40,437 bases of DNA from Gordonia rhizosphera NBRC 16068. GTDB taxonomy: Bacteria > Actinomycetota > Actinomycetes > Mycobacteriales > Mycobacteriaceae. Position numbers and translations under genes: made by a program. Of the stretch, positions 15,862 to 24,211 are shown piece by piece (positions within the stretch are counted from its first letter, which is position 1; each line of letters starts with the position of its first letter). The stretch is from assembly GCF_000298195.1 (NCBI RefSeq), contig NZ_BAHC01000159.1, positions 1 to 40,437 of the forward strand, read 5' to 3'. The notes beneath the pieces are model-generated. The model made no database searches. It saw nothing but the letters and a program-made list of their open reading frames with translations, and was not told the origin of the DNA.

Positions 15862-17028
15862 GTGGACTACTCGACCGACCCGACACATGACGACATCCGG
15901 CACGCCGTGCGCACGCTGTGCAAGGCGTTCCCGGACGAGTACTGGATGGAGCACGACAACTCACACGAGTTTCCGTGGGAGTTCTACAACGCGATCGCCG
16001 AGGGCGGCTGGCTCGGCCTGACCGTCCCCGAGGAGTACGGGGGCGGCGGGCTCGGCGTCACCGAGGCCGCCATCGTCGAACGCGAGATCTCGGCGTCGGG
16101 CGCCGGCATGGGCGGATGCAGTGCCGTACACATCGGCATCTTCGGCTTCGAGCCGATCATCCACCACGGCAGCGAGGAGATGAAGCGCAAATACCTGCCG
16201 CGCGTGGTGACCGGCGAGCTGCACACCTCGTTCGCGGTGACCGAACCCGACGCCGGCACCGACACCACCAACATCAAGACCTTCGCGAAGAAGGTCGACG
16301 GTGGGTGGCTCGTCACCGGCAAGAAGGTCTGGATCACCAAGGCGCAGGAGGCGGAAAAGATGCTCCTGCTGTGCCGGACCAGCCCGCGCGACGAGAACGC
16401 CAAGCGCACCGCAGGCATGACGCTGCTGTTCGCCGACGTGGACCGTGACAAGGTGCAGATCCGCGAGATCCCCAAGATGGGCCGCAACGCCGTCGACACC
16501 AACGAGCTGTTCATCGACGAACTGTTCGTCGCCGACTCCGACGTGGTCGGCGAGGTCGGTCATGGTTTCCGAACCATCCTCGGCGGGCTGAACGCCGAAC
16601 GTGTCATCTCCGCGAATGCCGCGCTGGGCATCGGCGAGGCGGCGCTGCGTCGCGGCGTCCAGTACGCCAAGGACCGCGAGGTCTTCGGCCGCCCGATCGG
16701 CCGGAACCAGGGCATCGCCTTCCAGCTCGCCGAGGCACGCATCAAACTCGATGCCGCCCAGGCAGTGCTCGACAAGGCCGCCTGGATGGTGGATCAGGGT
16801 CTGCCGTGCGGACGGGAGGCCAACGCGGCCAAGTACCTGTGCGCCGAGGCCGGCTTCTTCGCCGCCGACGCCGCGCTGCAGGTGCACGGTGGGTTCGGGT
16901 TCGGCAAGGAGTTTCACGTGGAACGCTACTTCCGGGAGGCCCGGCTGATGCGCATCGCACCGATCAGCCAGGAGATGGTGCTCAACTACACCGCCGAGCA
17001 CGTCCTGGGCCTGCCCCGCAGCTACTGA
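15862..17028 (+). CDS. Acyl-CoA dehydrogenase, second of three
   Basis: The 388-residue enzyme has FAVTEPDAGTDTTNIKT for FAD, KKVWITKAQEAEK, DREVFGRPIGRNQGIAF and LQVHGGFGFGKEFHVERYFREARL. The YEGT site is replaced by RIAPISQ (Pro367), and Glu246 in LNAERVI is the probable catalytic base, again the isovaleryl/long-chain arrangement. It therefore differs from the third dehydrogenase at 27116. The start is GTG at 15862, with GAAGGA (15851-15856) ahead. It is followed closely by the CitE-like lyase, MaoC hydratase and CoA-transferase, so it may act on a branched or dicarboxylic acyl-CoA before hydration and cleavage; that step assignment is inference. Confidence 0.92.
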   Translation: MDYSTDPTHDDIRHAVRTLCKAFPDEYWMEHDNSHEFPWEFYNAIAEGGWLGLTVPEEYGGGGLGVTEAAIVEREISASGAGMGGCSAVHIGIFGFEPIIHHGSEEMKRKYLPRVVTGELHTSFAVTEPDAGTDTTNIKTFAKKVDGGWLVTGKKVWITKAQEAEKMLLLCRTSPRDENAKRTAGMTLLFADVDRDKVQIREIPKMGRNAVDTNELFIDELFVADSDVVGEVGHGFRTILGGLNAERVISANAALGIGEAALRRGVQYAKDREVFGRPIGRNQGIAFQLAEARIKLDAAQAVLDKAAWMVDQGLPCGREANAAKYLCAEAGFFAADAALQVHGGFGFGKEFHVERYFREARLMRIAPISQEMVLNYTAEHVLGLPRSY

Positions 17029-17038
17029 GAGGCATATT

Positions 17039-17962
17039 GTGCAGCCATACCGCTCCATCCTCTTCGTCCCCGGCCACCGGCCGGCGTGGGTCGACAAGGC
17101 CATCGCCGCCGGCGCCGACTGCATCGTCCTGGATCTGGAGGACTCGGTCCCGGCCGAGCAGAAAGAGCCCGCCCGGGCCACCGTCGCCGAGGCGATCACC
17201 CGGGTGCGCCAGACCAACCCCGACGTCGGACTGTTCGTCCGGGTGAACCCCCTCGCGACCCGGCTGACCGGCGGTGACCTGGAAGCCGTCGTCGTCCCCG
17301 GACTCACCGGCATCTTCGCCCCGAAGATCGAGGAGGCCGTCGACGTCAAGCAATACGACGCGCTCTTGGATCACTTCGAGATGCGCAATGGTGTCGAGGG
17401 ACTCGAGTACATCGTCCCCGTCGAGACCGTGAAGGCGATCCAGAACTGCCGCGAGGTGGCCGGGGCGTCACCCCGGGTGGGCGCGATGATCGGGCCGTCG
17501 GCCGAACACGCCGACATCGCCCGCGAGGTCGGCTACGAGTGGACCCCGGAGGGTCTGGAGACCCTCTACCTCCGCAGCCGGGTGCTGCTGGCCTGCCGTG
17601 AGCATGGCCTGCATGCGCTGACCGGGCTGTGGGAGGACCTCGAAAACCTGGACGGTCTCAAGGAATTCGCGGTCCGCGGACGCCAACTCGGGTTCCGCGG
17701 CATGATCGCGATCCACCCGAGCCACGTCGCGACGGTCAACGACGTGTTCAGTCCCTCCGAGGAGGACATCGCGTTCTACGAAGGCATGGTCAAGGCCTAC
17801 GAGGCGGCCGCGGCCGACGGCACCGGTGCTCTGCGTTACCGGGGGCTGCACATCGACAAAGCACACTACGACAAGGCGATCGGATGGCTGGCCCGTTCAG
17901 GGGCGAGCGAAGCGACGGGGAATACCACCGCCGCCATCATTGCCGGAAAGGCGAACCGATGA
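17039..17962 (+). CDS. HpcH/HpaI (CitE-like) acyl-CoA lyase
   Basis: This 307-residue TIM-barrel protein begins with the CitE signature YRSILFVPGHRPAWVDKAIA and CIVLDLEDSVP. VPVETVKAI holds the metal-binding Glu, and MIGPSAEHADIA the segment with the second acidic ligand. GMIAIHPSHVATVNDVF is the conserved C-terminal strand. Relatives cleave malyl-, citramalyl- or 3-hydroxy-3-methylglutaryl-type CoA esters to acetyl-CoA or propionyl-CoA plus an oxoacid. The start is GTG at 17039, 11 bases after the preceding stop. The stop overlaps the MaoC start (ATGA), and a CoA-transferase lies three genes on. Lyase, MaoC hydratase and class III CoA-transferase together recall the mesaconyl/citramalyl-CoA and itaconate routes. 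The exact substrate is open. Confidence 0.85.
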   Translation: MQPYRSILFVPGHRPAWVDKAIAAGADCIVLDLEDSVPAEQKEPARATVAEAITRVRQTNPDVGLFVRVNPLATRLTGGDLEAVVVPGLTGIFAPKIEEAVDVKQYDALLDHFEMRNGVEGLEYIVPVETVKAIQNCREVAGASPRVGAMIGPSAEHADIAREVGYEWTPEGLETLYLRSRVLLACREHGLHALTGLWEDLENLDGLKEFAVRGRQLGFRGMIAIHPSHVATVNDVFSPSEEDIAFYEGMVKAYEAAAADGTGALRYRGLHIDKAHYDKAIGWLARSGASEATGNTTAAIIAGKANR

Positions 17963-18429
17963 GAGGGCTGTACTTCGAGGAGTTCGAGGTCGGTAAGCAC
18001 TACAAGCACGCCATGACCCGCACAGTCACCGAGATGGACAACGTCATGTTCACCTCGCTGACCATGAACATCCAGCCCCTGCACCTCGACGAGGAGTTCT
18101 GCAAGGGCACCATCCACGGGCAGCGCGTCTTCAACAGCTTGTTCACCGTGGCCCTCATCGGTGCGTTCCACGTCCCCGAACTGACCATGGGGACCACCCT
18201 CGGCAATCTCGGCTACGACGAGATCCGTTTCCCCCACCCCGTTTTCCACGGCGACACCCTGCGTGCCGAGACCACGATCCTCGACAAGCGGGAATCCAAG
18301 AGCCGCGACGACTCCGGCATCGTCTGGTTCGAACACCGCGGATACAACCAGAAAGACGAACTCGTCTGCCTGCTCAAGCGGGTGGGCCTGATGGCCAAGA
18401 TGCCGGCCGAGTTGAAAGAAGGTGCCTGA
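17959..18429 (+). CDS. MaoC-family (R)-specific enoyl-CoA hydratase
   Basis: The 156-residue hotdog protein starts MRGLYFEEFEVGKHYKHAMT. The hydratase-2 region reads MNIQPLHLDEEF, followed by GQRVFNSLFTVALIG, and later LGYDEIRFPHPVFHGDTLRA, typical of this group. It should add water to an enoyl-CoA to give the (R)-3-hydroxyacyl-CoA. The start overlaps the lyase stop by four bases, so hydration and retro-aldol cleavage are probably produced together. A mesaconyl-/itaconyl-CoA hydratase-like role is suggested by these neighbours. Family confidence is high, substrate confidence low. Confidence 0.88.
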   Translation: MRGLYFEEFEVGKHYKHAMTRTVTEMDNVMFTSLTMNIQPLHLDEEFCKGTIHGQRVFNSLFTVALIGAFHVPELTMGTTLGNLGYDEIRFPHPVFHGDTLRAETTILDKRESKSRDDSGIVWFEHRGYNQKDELVCLLKRVGLMAKMPAELKEGA

Positions 18430-18430
18430 C

Positions 18431-19912
18431 ATGACCGCAGTCAACGACGCGACCACCATCGACAAGAACTGGGTCCCGGAAACCCGGACCCTGCTCATCG
18501 GCGATCAGGACGTCGAACCGGGCGGTGAGACGTGGGATGTCTACAACCCGGCCACCGAGCAGGTGATCGCCACCGTCGGCGGTGCCTCCGCCGAGCAGGT
18601 CGACGCCGCGGTCGCCGCCGCGCGCAGGGCCTTTCCGGCGTGGGCTGCACTGAGCGGTGAGCAGCGCTCCGCCCACATCCACCGCTTCGCCGACGCGCTC
18701 GAGCGGGCCGCGGACCGGCTGCTGCCGTCGATCGTCAACGAGGTGGGCACCCCGGTCTCGCTTGCCGAGTACCTGCAGGTGAAGATGGCCGTCGACGAGC
18801 ACCTGCGCTGGGCTGCGGAGGCTGCGAAGACCGACCGCACAGTACATCTCGGCGAATACGACAAGCCGGTGCCGACGATGAGCGACGTGGTCCACGACCC
18901 GGTCGGCGTCGTCGCGGCGATCACCGGGTACAACTACCCGCTCAACCTGGCGATCTTCAAGTTCGGCGCCGCGCTGGCCGCCGGGTGCACCGTGGTGCTC
19001 TTCCCGTCCCCGCGCACGCCGCTCACCACGCTGTTCCTCGGTGACCTCATCAAGGAGGCGGGCCTGCCGCCGGGCGTCATGAACGTCATCGTCGGCGGCA
19101 CCGAGGTGGGCAAGCAGCTCTCCTCGCACCCGGGGGTGGATCGCGTGTCGTTCACCGGTTCCGACGGCGTCGGCGCCAAGATCATGGAGCAGGCCGCCGC
19201 CAACCTCGCCGGCGTGACCCTCGAACTCGGCGGCAAGTCGCCGAACATCGTGCTCGAGGGTGTCGATGTGCAGAAGATCGCCGTCGAGATGCACCTGCGC
19301 TGGTCGCGCAACGGCGGCCAGGGCTGCGCGGCGCTGGCCCGACTGCTGGTGCACGACAGCGTCTATGACGAGTTCCTCGAGGCCGGTGCGACGGCGTTCG
19401 ACCAGATGGTCGTCGGCGACCCATGGGATCGGGCGACCAACATCGGTCCGATGATCCGGCCCGATCACCAGGCCCGCGTGCAGGGCTTCATCGACGACTC
19501 GGTCGCCGAGGGCGGCAAGAAGCTGCTGGAGGTGACCAAGCCGCTGCCCGAGAAGGGTTGGTTCGTCAATCCTGTTCTGCTGGGAAATCTTCCGCACGAT
19601 GCACGTGCAGTGCAGAACGAGATCTTCGGTCCGGTCGCGGTGATCCTGCCGTTCCGTGACACCGAGGAGGCCATCCGGCTCGCCAACGACACCCCCTACG
19701 GCCTCGCCGCCAACGTATGGTGCGACGACCCGGTCGAGGCGCGCCGCGTGGCCGAGCAGATCCGGGCCGGCACCGTGTGGATCAACGGCGGTGGCGCGAT
19801 GCGCCCCGACGCCCCGTTCGGCGGCTACGGCAAATCCGGTGTCGGACGCGAGCTCGGAGAATGGGGTATGCGTGAGTACCTCGAGGTCAAGCACATCCAG
19901 TGGAGAATCTGA
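18431..19912 (+). CDS. NAD(P)-dependent aldehyde dehydrogenase
   Basis: The 493-residue ALDH has the catalytic Asn168 in GYNYPLN, the cofactor motif FTGSDGVG (241-248), the general base Glu265 in LELGGKSPN and nucleophile Cys299 in GGQGCAAL. The C-terminal segment FGGYGKSGVGRELGEWG is typical. It oxidises an aldehyde to the acid, or a semialdehyde to its acid. The ATG at 18431 has GAAAGAAGG about eight bases upstream; a GTG nine bases earlier is less likely. It follows the MaoC gene by one base and precedes the CoA-transferase by two, so the three are co-translated. With an SDR alcohol dehydrogenase downstream it could form an alcohol, aldehyde and acid sequence. Confidence 0.92.
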   Translation: MTAVNDATTIDKNWVPETRTLLIGDQDVEPGGETWDVYNPATEQVIATVGGASAEQVDAAVAAARRAFPAWAALSGEQRSAHIHRFADALERAADRLLPSIVNEVGTPVSLAEYLQVKMAVDEHLRWAAEAAKTDRTVHLGEYDKPVPTMSDVVHDPVGVVAAITGYNYPLNLAIFKFGAALAAGCTVVLFPSPRTPLTTLFLGDLIKEAGLPPGVMNVIVGGTEVGKQLSSHPGVDRVSFTGSDGVGAKIMEQAAANLAGVTLELGGKSPNIVLEGVDVQKIAVEMHLRWSRNGGQGCAALARLLVHDSVYDEFLEAGATAFDQMVVGDPWDRATNIGPMIRPDHQARVQGFIDDSVAEGGKKLLEVTKPLPEKGWFVNPVLLGNLPHDARAVQNEIFGPVAVILPFRDTEEAIRLANDTPYGLAANVWCDDPVEARRVAEQIRAGTVWINGGGAMRPDAPFGGYGKSGVGRELGEWGMREYLEVKHIQWRI

Positions 19913-19914
19913 AG

Positions 19915-21117
19915 ATGAGTGAGTCAGCACCCCTGAACGGCGTCAAGGTCATCGAACTCGGCACCATGTATGCCGCCCCGACCGCGGGGCGGATGCTCCG
20001 CGACTTCGGCGCGGACGTGCTGAAGGTGGAGGACCCGACCACCGGCGATTATGCGCGACAGTGGATTCCGCAGAAAGACGGCCTCTCGCTCGGATTCTCG
20101 CGGTTGAATGCGGGGAAGCGTTCGGTCGGCATCGACCTGCGCAACCCGGAAGGGCGCGAACTCGTCAAGCGGCTGATCGCCGACGCGGACGTCGTCGTCG
20201 AGTCCTTCCGACCCGGTCGGCTGGAGAGCTGGGGTCTGGGTCCGGCGGAACTGCACGAGATCAACCCCGGGCTGGTGATCGCGCGGGTGTCGGGCTTCGG
20301 TCAGACCGGCCCGAACCGGCTGCTGCCGGGGTTCGGTACCGTCGCCGAAACCGCCAGCGGTTTCGCCAATGTCAACGGCTGGCCGGACAGCCCGCCGACC
20401 TCGCCGCCCTTCGGGTTCGCCGATTCCATCGCCGGACTGTCGGCCGCGATGGGTGTGTCCATGGCGCTGTTCAACCGCAGCCGGACCGGCGAGGGCGAGG
20501 TCGTCGATGTCGCGCTGTACGAACCGCTGATGTTCATCGTCGGCGACATGTTCCTCAAGTACACCGCGCTCGGCGAGATCCAGCAGCGGATCGGCAACAG
20601 CACCGGCGCCGCGTCACCGCGCGGTATCTACGAGTCCGCCGACGGCAAGTTCCTGTCGATCGCGGCATCCAATCAGGCGATCGCCACTCGGCTGTTCGCC
20701 GCGATGGGACGTGCGGAGGTCATCGAGGACCCCCGCTACGCCACCAACGCCGCACGCCTCGAGCACAACGACGAGGTGCAGGCCATGGTGATCGACTGGT
20801 GTAAGTCGCTGCCCCGCGAGGAGATCCTGGAGACGCTGGAGAAGTTCGAGGTGGTGTGTGCGCCGGTCAACGACGCCGCCGACGTCGTCGCCGACCCGCA
20901 CTTCCGGGAGCGGACCCTCGTCGAGATCACCGGCAACGAGATCTTGCAGAACACACTCATGCCGGGCCCGGTGCTGCACATGGGTGGCTACGACGGCCCG
21001 ATCTACGACGGGGTCCCGACCGTCGGCGAACACACCCGCGAGGTGCTGACGTCGCGGCTGAACCTCGACGACGGCGAGCTCACCCGCCTCGCCGACGCCG
21101 GCGTGATCGCGGGCTGA
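19915..21117 (+). CDS. Class III CoA-transferase (CaiB/BaiF/Frc family)
   Basis: This is a 400-residue protein with LNGVKVIELGTMYAAPTAGR, the N-terminal CoA-transferase segment LRDFGADVLKVEDP and GKRSVGIDLRNPEGREL. The family's catalytic Asp is in FGFADSIAGLSAAMG. It moves CoA between carboxylic acids through acyl-enzyme anhydride intermediates, without ATP. GGAG at 19902-19905 supports the ATG at 19915. It ends the tightly packed part of the operon: 139 bases with an interspersed palindrome follow before the SDR at 21257. A second CoA-transferase/lyase pair at 35395-37472 has the same enzyme pairing. Confidence 0.92.
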   Translation: MSESAPLNGVKVIELGTMYAAPTAGRMLRDFGADVLKVEDPTTGDYARQWIPQKDGLSLGFSRLNAGKRSVGIDLRNPEGRELVKRLIADADVVVESFRPGRLESWGLGPAELHEINPGLVIARVSGFGQTGPNRLLPGFGTVAETASGFANVNGWPDSPPTSPPFGFADSIAGLSAAMGVSMALFNRSRTGEGEVVDVALYEPLMFIVGDMFLKYTALGEIQQRIGNSTGAASPRGIYESADGKFLSIAASNQAIATRLFAAMGRAEVIEDPRYATNAARLEHNDEVQAMVIDWCKSLPREEILETLEKFEVVCAPVNDAADVVADPHFRERTLVEITGNEILQNTLMPGPVLHMGGYDGPIYDGVPTVGEHTREVLTSRLNLDDGELTRLADAGVIAG

Positions 21118-21184
21118 CCCACTTCCGGCGCGACCCGCTGACCCCCCGCGGGTCGCGCCGGACCCCCACTTCCGCTTCCACCCC

Positions 21185-21238
21185 AACCGCTGATCGAGTA
21201 GTGCGCGAGCCGCCAGGCGAGTGGGCGTATCGAGATCA
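21185..21238. repeat. Interspersed intergenic palindromic repeat, copy 1
   Basis: The element runs from aaccgctgatcgagtag (21185-21201) to gcgtatcgagatca (21225-21238). Its reverse complement closely matches 37471-37520, with both ends identical and differences in the middle. It sits between the CoA-transferase and the mycofactocin-type SDR, so it could affect transcript processing inside the operon. Confidence 0.75.
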
Positions 21239-21256
21239 CAAACCCGACAGGACACA

Positions 21257-22120
21257 ATGATGGGCATTCTCGAGGGCAAGGTCGCCTTCGTCACCGGTGC
21301 CGCTCGCGGGCAGGGGCGTGCACACGCGGTCACGCTGGCGGCCGAGGGCGCCGAGATCATCGCGATTGATATCGACGAGCCGATCGAGAACGTCGCCTAC
21401 GCGCACGCCACCGCGGACGATCTCGCCCAGACGGCGAAGCTGGTCGAAACACTCGACCGGCGAATCCTGGCCACAAACGCCGACGTGCGGTCCAGCGAAG
21501 CGCTCGATTCTGTTGTCGCCGAAGGACTCGAGACCTTCGGGAAGATCGACATCGTCGTCGCCAACGCGGGTATCTACACCCAGGCCCCGTTCTGGGAGAT
21601 GGACGAGAAGATGTGGGACGACGTCCAGGACGTCAACCTCAAGGGTGTCTGGCGCACGATGAAAGCCGTTGTGCCGCACATGATCGAACGCAAGCGCGGA
21701 TCCATTGTGCTGACCTCGTCGGTGAACGGGATCATCGGAAACCCGAAAGCGGCGCACTACGCGGCGGCCAAACACGGGGTGTTGGGATTGATGCGAAGTG
21801 CCGCGCAATCGCTGGGCCCGCTGGGCATCCGGGTGAACGCGGTGGCTCCCGGGTTGATCGACACGCCGATGACCAACTTCCAGGGCATGTACGACCAGAT
21901 GGCGGGGCACCCGGGTGCCGACCGCTCGGACTACGACAAAGCGGCCCGGCACTTCGGGATTCTCGCCGGCCAGGGTGCCCTGCCGCCCGAGACGATCGCG
22001 AACGCCGCCGCCTGGCTGGCGTCGGACGGCGCGTATGCGGTGACCGGTCAGAACATCGTCGTCGACGCCGGCCACACGATCATGCCGGGCTTCAATCCGG
22101 CACCAATAGAGTCGCTCTGA
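21257..22120 (+). CDS. Mycofactocin-coupled SDR-family oxidoreductase (first copy)
   Basis: The 287-residue SDR begins MMGILEGKVAFVTGAARGQG, with RAHAVTLAAEGAEIIAIDI after it. The extended segment ATADDLAQTAKLVETLDRRI between strand 2 and VADV-type strand 3 is the mark of the mycofactocin-coupled SDR subfamily, which includes carveol dehydrogenase. The NAD is held tightly and re-oxidised through mycofactocin rather than free NAD. The catalytic Ser155 is in TSSVNG, and Tyr168/Lys172 in YAAAKHG. The end is VVDAGHTIMPGFNPA. Only a weak AGGAC precedes the ATG. Likely role: oxidation of a secondary, perhaps cyclic, alcohol. No mycofactocin biosynthesis genes are in the window. Confidence 0.88.
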   Translation: MMGILEGKVAFVTGAARGQGRAHAVTLAAEGAEIIAIDIDEPIENVAYAHATADDLAQTAKLVETLDRRILATNADVRSSEALDSVVAEGLETFGKIDIVVANAGIYTQAPFWEMDEKMWDDVQDVNLKGVWRTMKAVVPHMIERKRGSIVLTSSVNGIIGNPKAAHYAAAKHGVLGLMRSAAQSLGPLGIRVNAVAPGLIDTPMTNFQGMYDQMAGHPGADRSDYDKAARHFGILAGQGALPPETIANAAAWLASDGAYAVTGQNIVVDAGHTIMPGFNPAPIESL

Positions 22121-22144
22121 GCTGCGTCGACAGCACCGGATAAT

Positions 22145-22178
22145 CGCCGACGGCAACCCACAGGAGGTGCCGTCGGCG
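22145..22178 (+). terminator. Hairpin terminator candidate after the long plus-strand operon
   Basis: Arms cgccgacggca (22145-22155) and tgccgtcggcg (22168-22178) pair perfectly over 11 bp with a 12-base loop, 24 bases past the SDR stop. No T-run follows, but ttctctggttctg is T-richer than the surroundings. Confidence 0.5.
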
Positions 22179-22407
22179 GATTCTCTGGTTCTGTCGCTGT
22201 CGATTGCGTTGCTGTCGGCGGGATTCCGGGTGCTGTCGGCGGATGACCACGGCGCAAACCGTGGTGCGCCGTCACCCGTGGTTCAGCGAGGTCGCGGCCG
22301 CCGCCGGCGCCTCGTCGGACCGCTGTCCGGCCACCCATCGTCCGGCCCGTATCCGAAGACCAACGCCGGGCACTCGGCCCGTCACCCGTCGGCTAATAGC
22401 TTATAAC

Positions 22408-22419
22408 TATATGCATATA
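22408..22419. promoter_or_regulatory. AT-rich palindrome TATATGCATATA
   Basis: A perfect 12-bp palindrome sits in a run of about 35 bases (22392-22425) that is unusually AT-rich for this DNA. It lies about 230 bases before the LLM start. It could be a protein-binding or DNA-bending site; nothing identifies the partner. Confidence 0.35.
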
Positions 22420-22496
22420 TACGTGACGCCCGACACACCGGCAAGTGTGGCGCGGGGCAGACCCCGGCGCAGTTGCGGTAGGGATCACATTAATGA

Positions 22497-22509
22497 TAAT
22501 CATAGATTG
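22497..22509 (+). promoter_or_regulatory. Operator candidate, site C (LLM/OYE operon)
   Basis: TAATCATAGATTG differs from site D by one base. A second overlapping palindrome ATGAT-A-ATCAT occurs at 22493-22503, and GATAAT (22495-22500) could be the -10 element. The site lies 141 bases before the LLM start. Confidence 0.6.
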
Positions 22510-22649
22510 AGAAGTGTGGGCTGCACCCTAGGAGGCCGGCGATGATCACATCGCGCTCAGGCGCGGGTTGACCCTCGCCTACCTGATCGGCCACGAACCG
22601 GCCGGTCGGCCGCTCCCCCATCCATCCCGTCTGATCACGAAAGAAGCTC

Positions 22650-23681
22650 ATGGAGTTCGGATTCCTACTGGGCGACCAGCCCCTGTCGACGCCTCCCGAG
22701 GAGCACCTGGACCTGCTGCTGCGCAACGTCGAGGCCGGTCAGCGTGCCGGTTTTACTCACTTCACGATCGGCCAGCATTTCCTGTACTCGGACTTCCGTT
22801 GGCTGCAGCCCATCCCCATCCTGGCCAGGCTGGCCGCGGAGATAGACGATCACGTCCGGATCGGAACGACGGTCCTGGTGGGCCCGCTGCAGCATCCCGT
22901 CCAGCTTGCCGAGGACCTGGCCACCCTCGACATCATCACCGGCGGCAAGCTGATCGTCGGGCTGGGCACCGGGTATCTGGAGCGCGAATACGCGGCCTTC
23001 GACAAGCCGTACAGCAAACGCTACGGCATGCTCGAGGAGCAGATCGAGATCCTCACCGCCCTCTGGACGCAGGATCGCGTCACCTTCGACGGACAGTTCT
23101 GGCAGCTGGATGACGTCACGACCCACGTCCACCCGATCCAGAAACCGCGTCCGCCGATCTGGTTGGGCGCGATGAAGAAGGTCGGGGTACGTCGGGCCGC
23201 ACGCAGCGGTGATGTCTGGACGATCACCCCACAGCAGACCGTCGACGAGGTGGCGCAGCTCGTGCAGATCTACGTCGAGGAGCGCCGGGCTCGTGGGCTG
23301 CCACTCAATCCCTTCCCCCTTCGCCGAGAACTGCAGGTCGCCGACAGCTATGACGACGCCCTACGCGACTTCGCGGCCGTCGCTCGCGGTAAGTACGTGT
23401 CGTATGCGAGTCAGGGGATGGGTCTGCTGGATCAGGAGCGGGTCGAGCGCGAGTTCCTGGCGAACGTCGCCGACCACGTCCTGCTGGGGACGGGCGCTCA
23501 GGTGTGTGACCAGATCGCCGCGATCGCCGACCGAATTCCGATCGGTCCGTTGCTGATCCGACCGCATTGGCCGGGTATGGACGCGGAGCAGTCGGCACGC
23601 TACCTGGAGCGGGTGGGACGTGAGGTCGTCGCGCCGCTGAAGGATCTGCGGGCGGTGGGCTTCGACGCCCTGGTCGCGTGA
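22650..23681 (+). CDS. LLM-class (bacterial luciferase-like) flavin- or F420-dependent oxidoreductase
   Basis: The 343-residue protein is a luciferase-like TIM barrel: MEFGFLLGDQPLSTPPEEHL, FTHFTIGQHFLYSDFRW, HVRIGTTVLVGPLQHPVQLAEDLATLD (strand 4 region), GLGTGYLEREYAAF and the loop RPPIWLGAMKKVGVRRAAR. Relatives are FMN-dependent monooxygenases, including type II Baeyer-Villiger enzymes, or F420-dependent dehydrogenases and reductases. The cofactor cannot be settled by eye. GAAAGAAG at 22638-22645 is the ribosome site. The stop overlaps the next gene's GTG. With the OYE-like enzyme two genes on, an oxidation or ring-opening step on a ketone is plausible. Confidence 0.87.
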   Translation: MEFGFLLGDQPLSTPPEEHLDLLLRNVEAGQRAGFTHFTIGQHFLYSDFRWLQPIPILARLAAEIDDHVRIGTTVLVGPLQHPVQLAEDLATLDIITGGKLIVGLGTGYLEREYAAFDKPYSKRYGMLEEQIEILTALWTQDRVTFDGQFWQLDDVTTHVHPIQKPRPPIWLGAMKKVGVRRAARSGDVWTITPQQTVDEVAQLVQIYVEERRARGLPLNPFPLRRELQVADSYDDALRDFAAVARGKYVSYASQGMGLLDQERVEREFLANVADHVLLGTGAQVCDQIAAIADRIPIGPLLIRPHWPGMDAEQSARYLERVGREVVAPLKDLRAVGFDALVA

Positions 23682-24211
23682 CCGGCCACGCCGAAACGGA
23701 GGGCCCGTTGTCGAATATTCACGACCAGCAACGCCTGCTCGTCAGCCCCGAGGAACTGGAGGGCGTCCGTGCGCTTCTGCACCAATACGCCTACGCGGTG
23801 GACAGCTCCGATGAATCACTGCTCGCTGCGGTCCTGACCGACGACGTGGTGCTGCATCGCGTCGACGGGGCCCGCGAAGGCGCCGATGCCGTGCTGGCGT
23901 TCTACCGGACCGTCTTCGACGGCCCGACGATCTGGAGCAAACATCTCGTCACCAATCTGACCTGCACGGTGACGCCACACGGCTACGACGTCGACGCCTA
24001 CGTCCAGGCGATCTCGCGCACCGCCGACACCGGCATGATGGTCCTCGCCGAGTACCACGATCAGGTGGTCCGCGACGACACCGGCCGCTATCGGATCGCG
24101 GTAAAGGCCATCGACGTGCAACAGACCTTCCCGCTCGAGGTCCGCATGGCTGATCAGCCCGCCGTGGTCGCGACCGGGGAGATGCCGCCCATCACGCCGA
24201 AAGAGAGATGA
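23678..24211 (+). CDS. NTF2/SnoaL-like protein (first of three)
   Basis: The 177-residue protein has an NTF2-like core: LHQYAYAVDSSDESLLAAVLTDDVVLHRVDG (helix 1 and first strand), then GADAVLAFYRTVFDG, WSKHLVTNLTCTV and DAYVQAISR near the middle, and RIAVKAIDVQQTF at the end. The fold includes isomerases, dehydratases and limonene-epoxide hydrolase, and many non-catalytic members. I cannot assign a reaction. The start is GTG overlapping the LLM stop; its own stop overlaps the OYE start (ATGA). The tight packing suggests a helper or lyase acting with the flanking flavoproteins. Confidence 0.8.
   Translation: MTGHAETEGPLSNIHDQQRLLVSPEELEGVRALLHQYAYAVDSSDESLLAAVLTDDVVLHRVDGAREGADAVLAFYRTVFDGPTIWSKHLVTNLTCTVTPHGYDVDAYVQAISRTADTGMMVLAEYHDQVVRDDTGRYRIAVKAIDVQQTFPLEVRMADQPAVVATGEMPPITPKER

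Larger units (their letters stand above)
22121..22649. other. Intergenic region of 529 bases
   Basis: No gene is supported here. It holds the hairpin at 22145-22178, repeated ctgtcggcgg words (about 22194-22245), an AT-rich island with the palindrome TATATGCATATA (22408-22419), and operator candidate C at 22497-22509. It is the promoter region for the LLM/OYE operon. Short open frames on both strands here have no recognisable protein pattern. Confidence 0.6.

Noticed and set aside
22167..22406. Short open frames in the gap before the LLM gene
   Set aside because: Their translations are Pro/Arg/Ala-rich without motifs, have no ribosome sites, and overlap repeated words.
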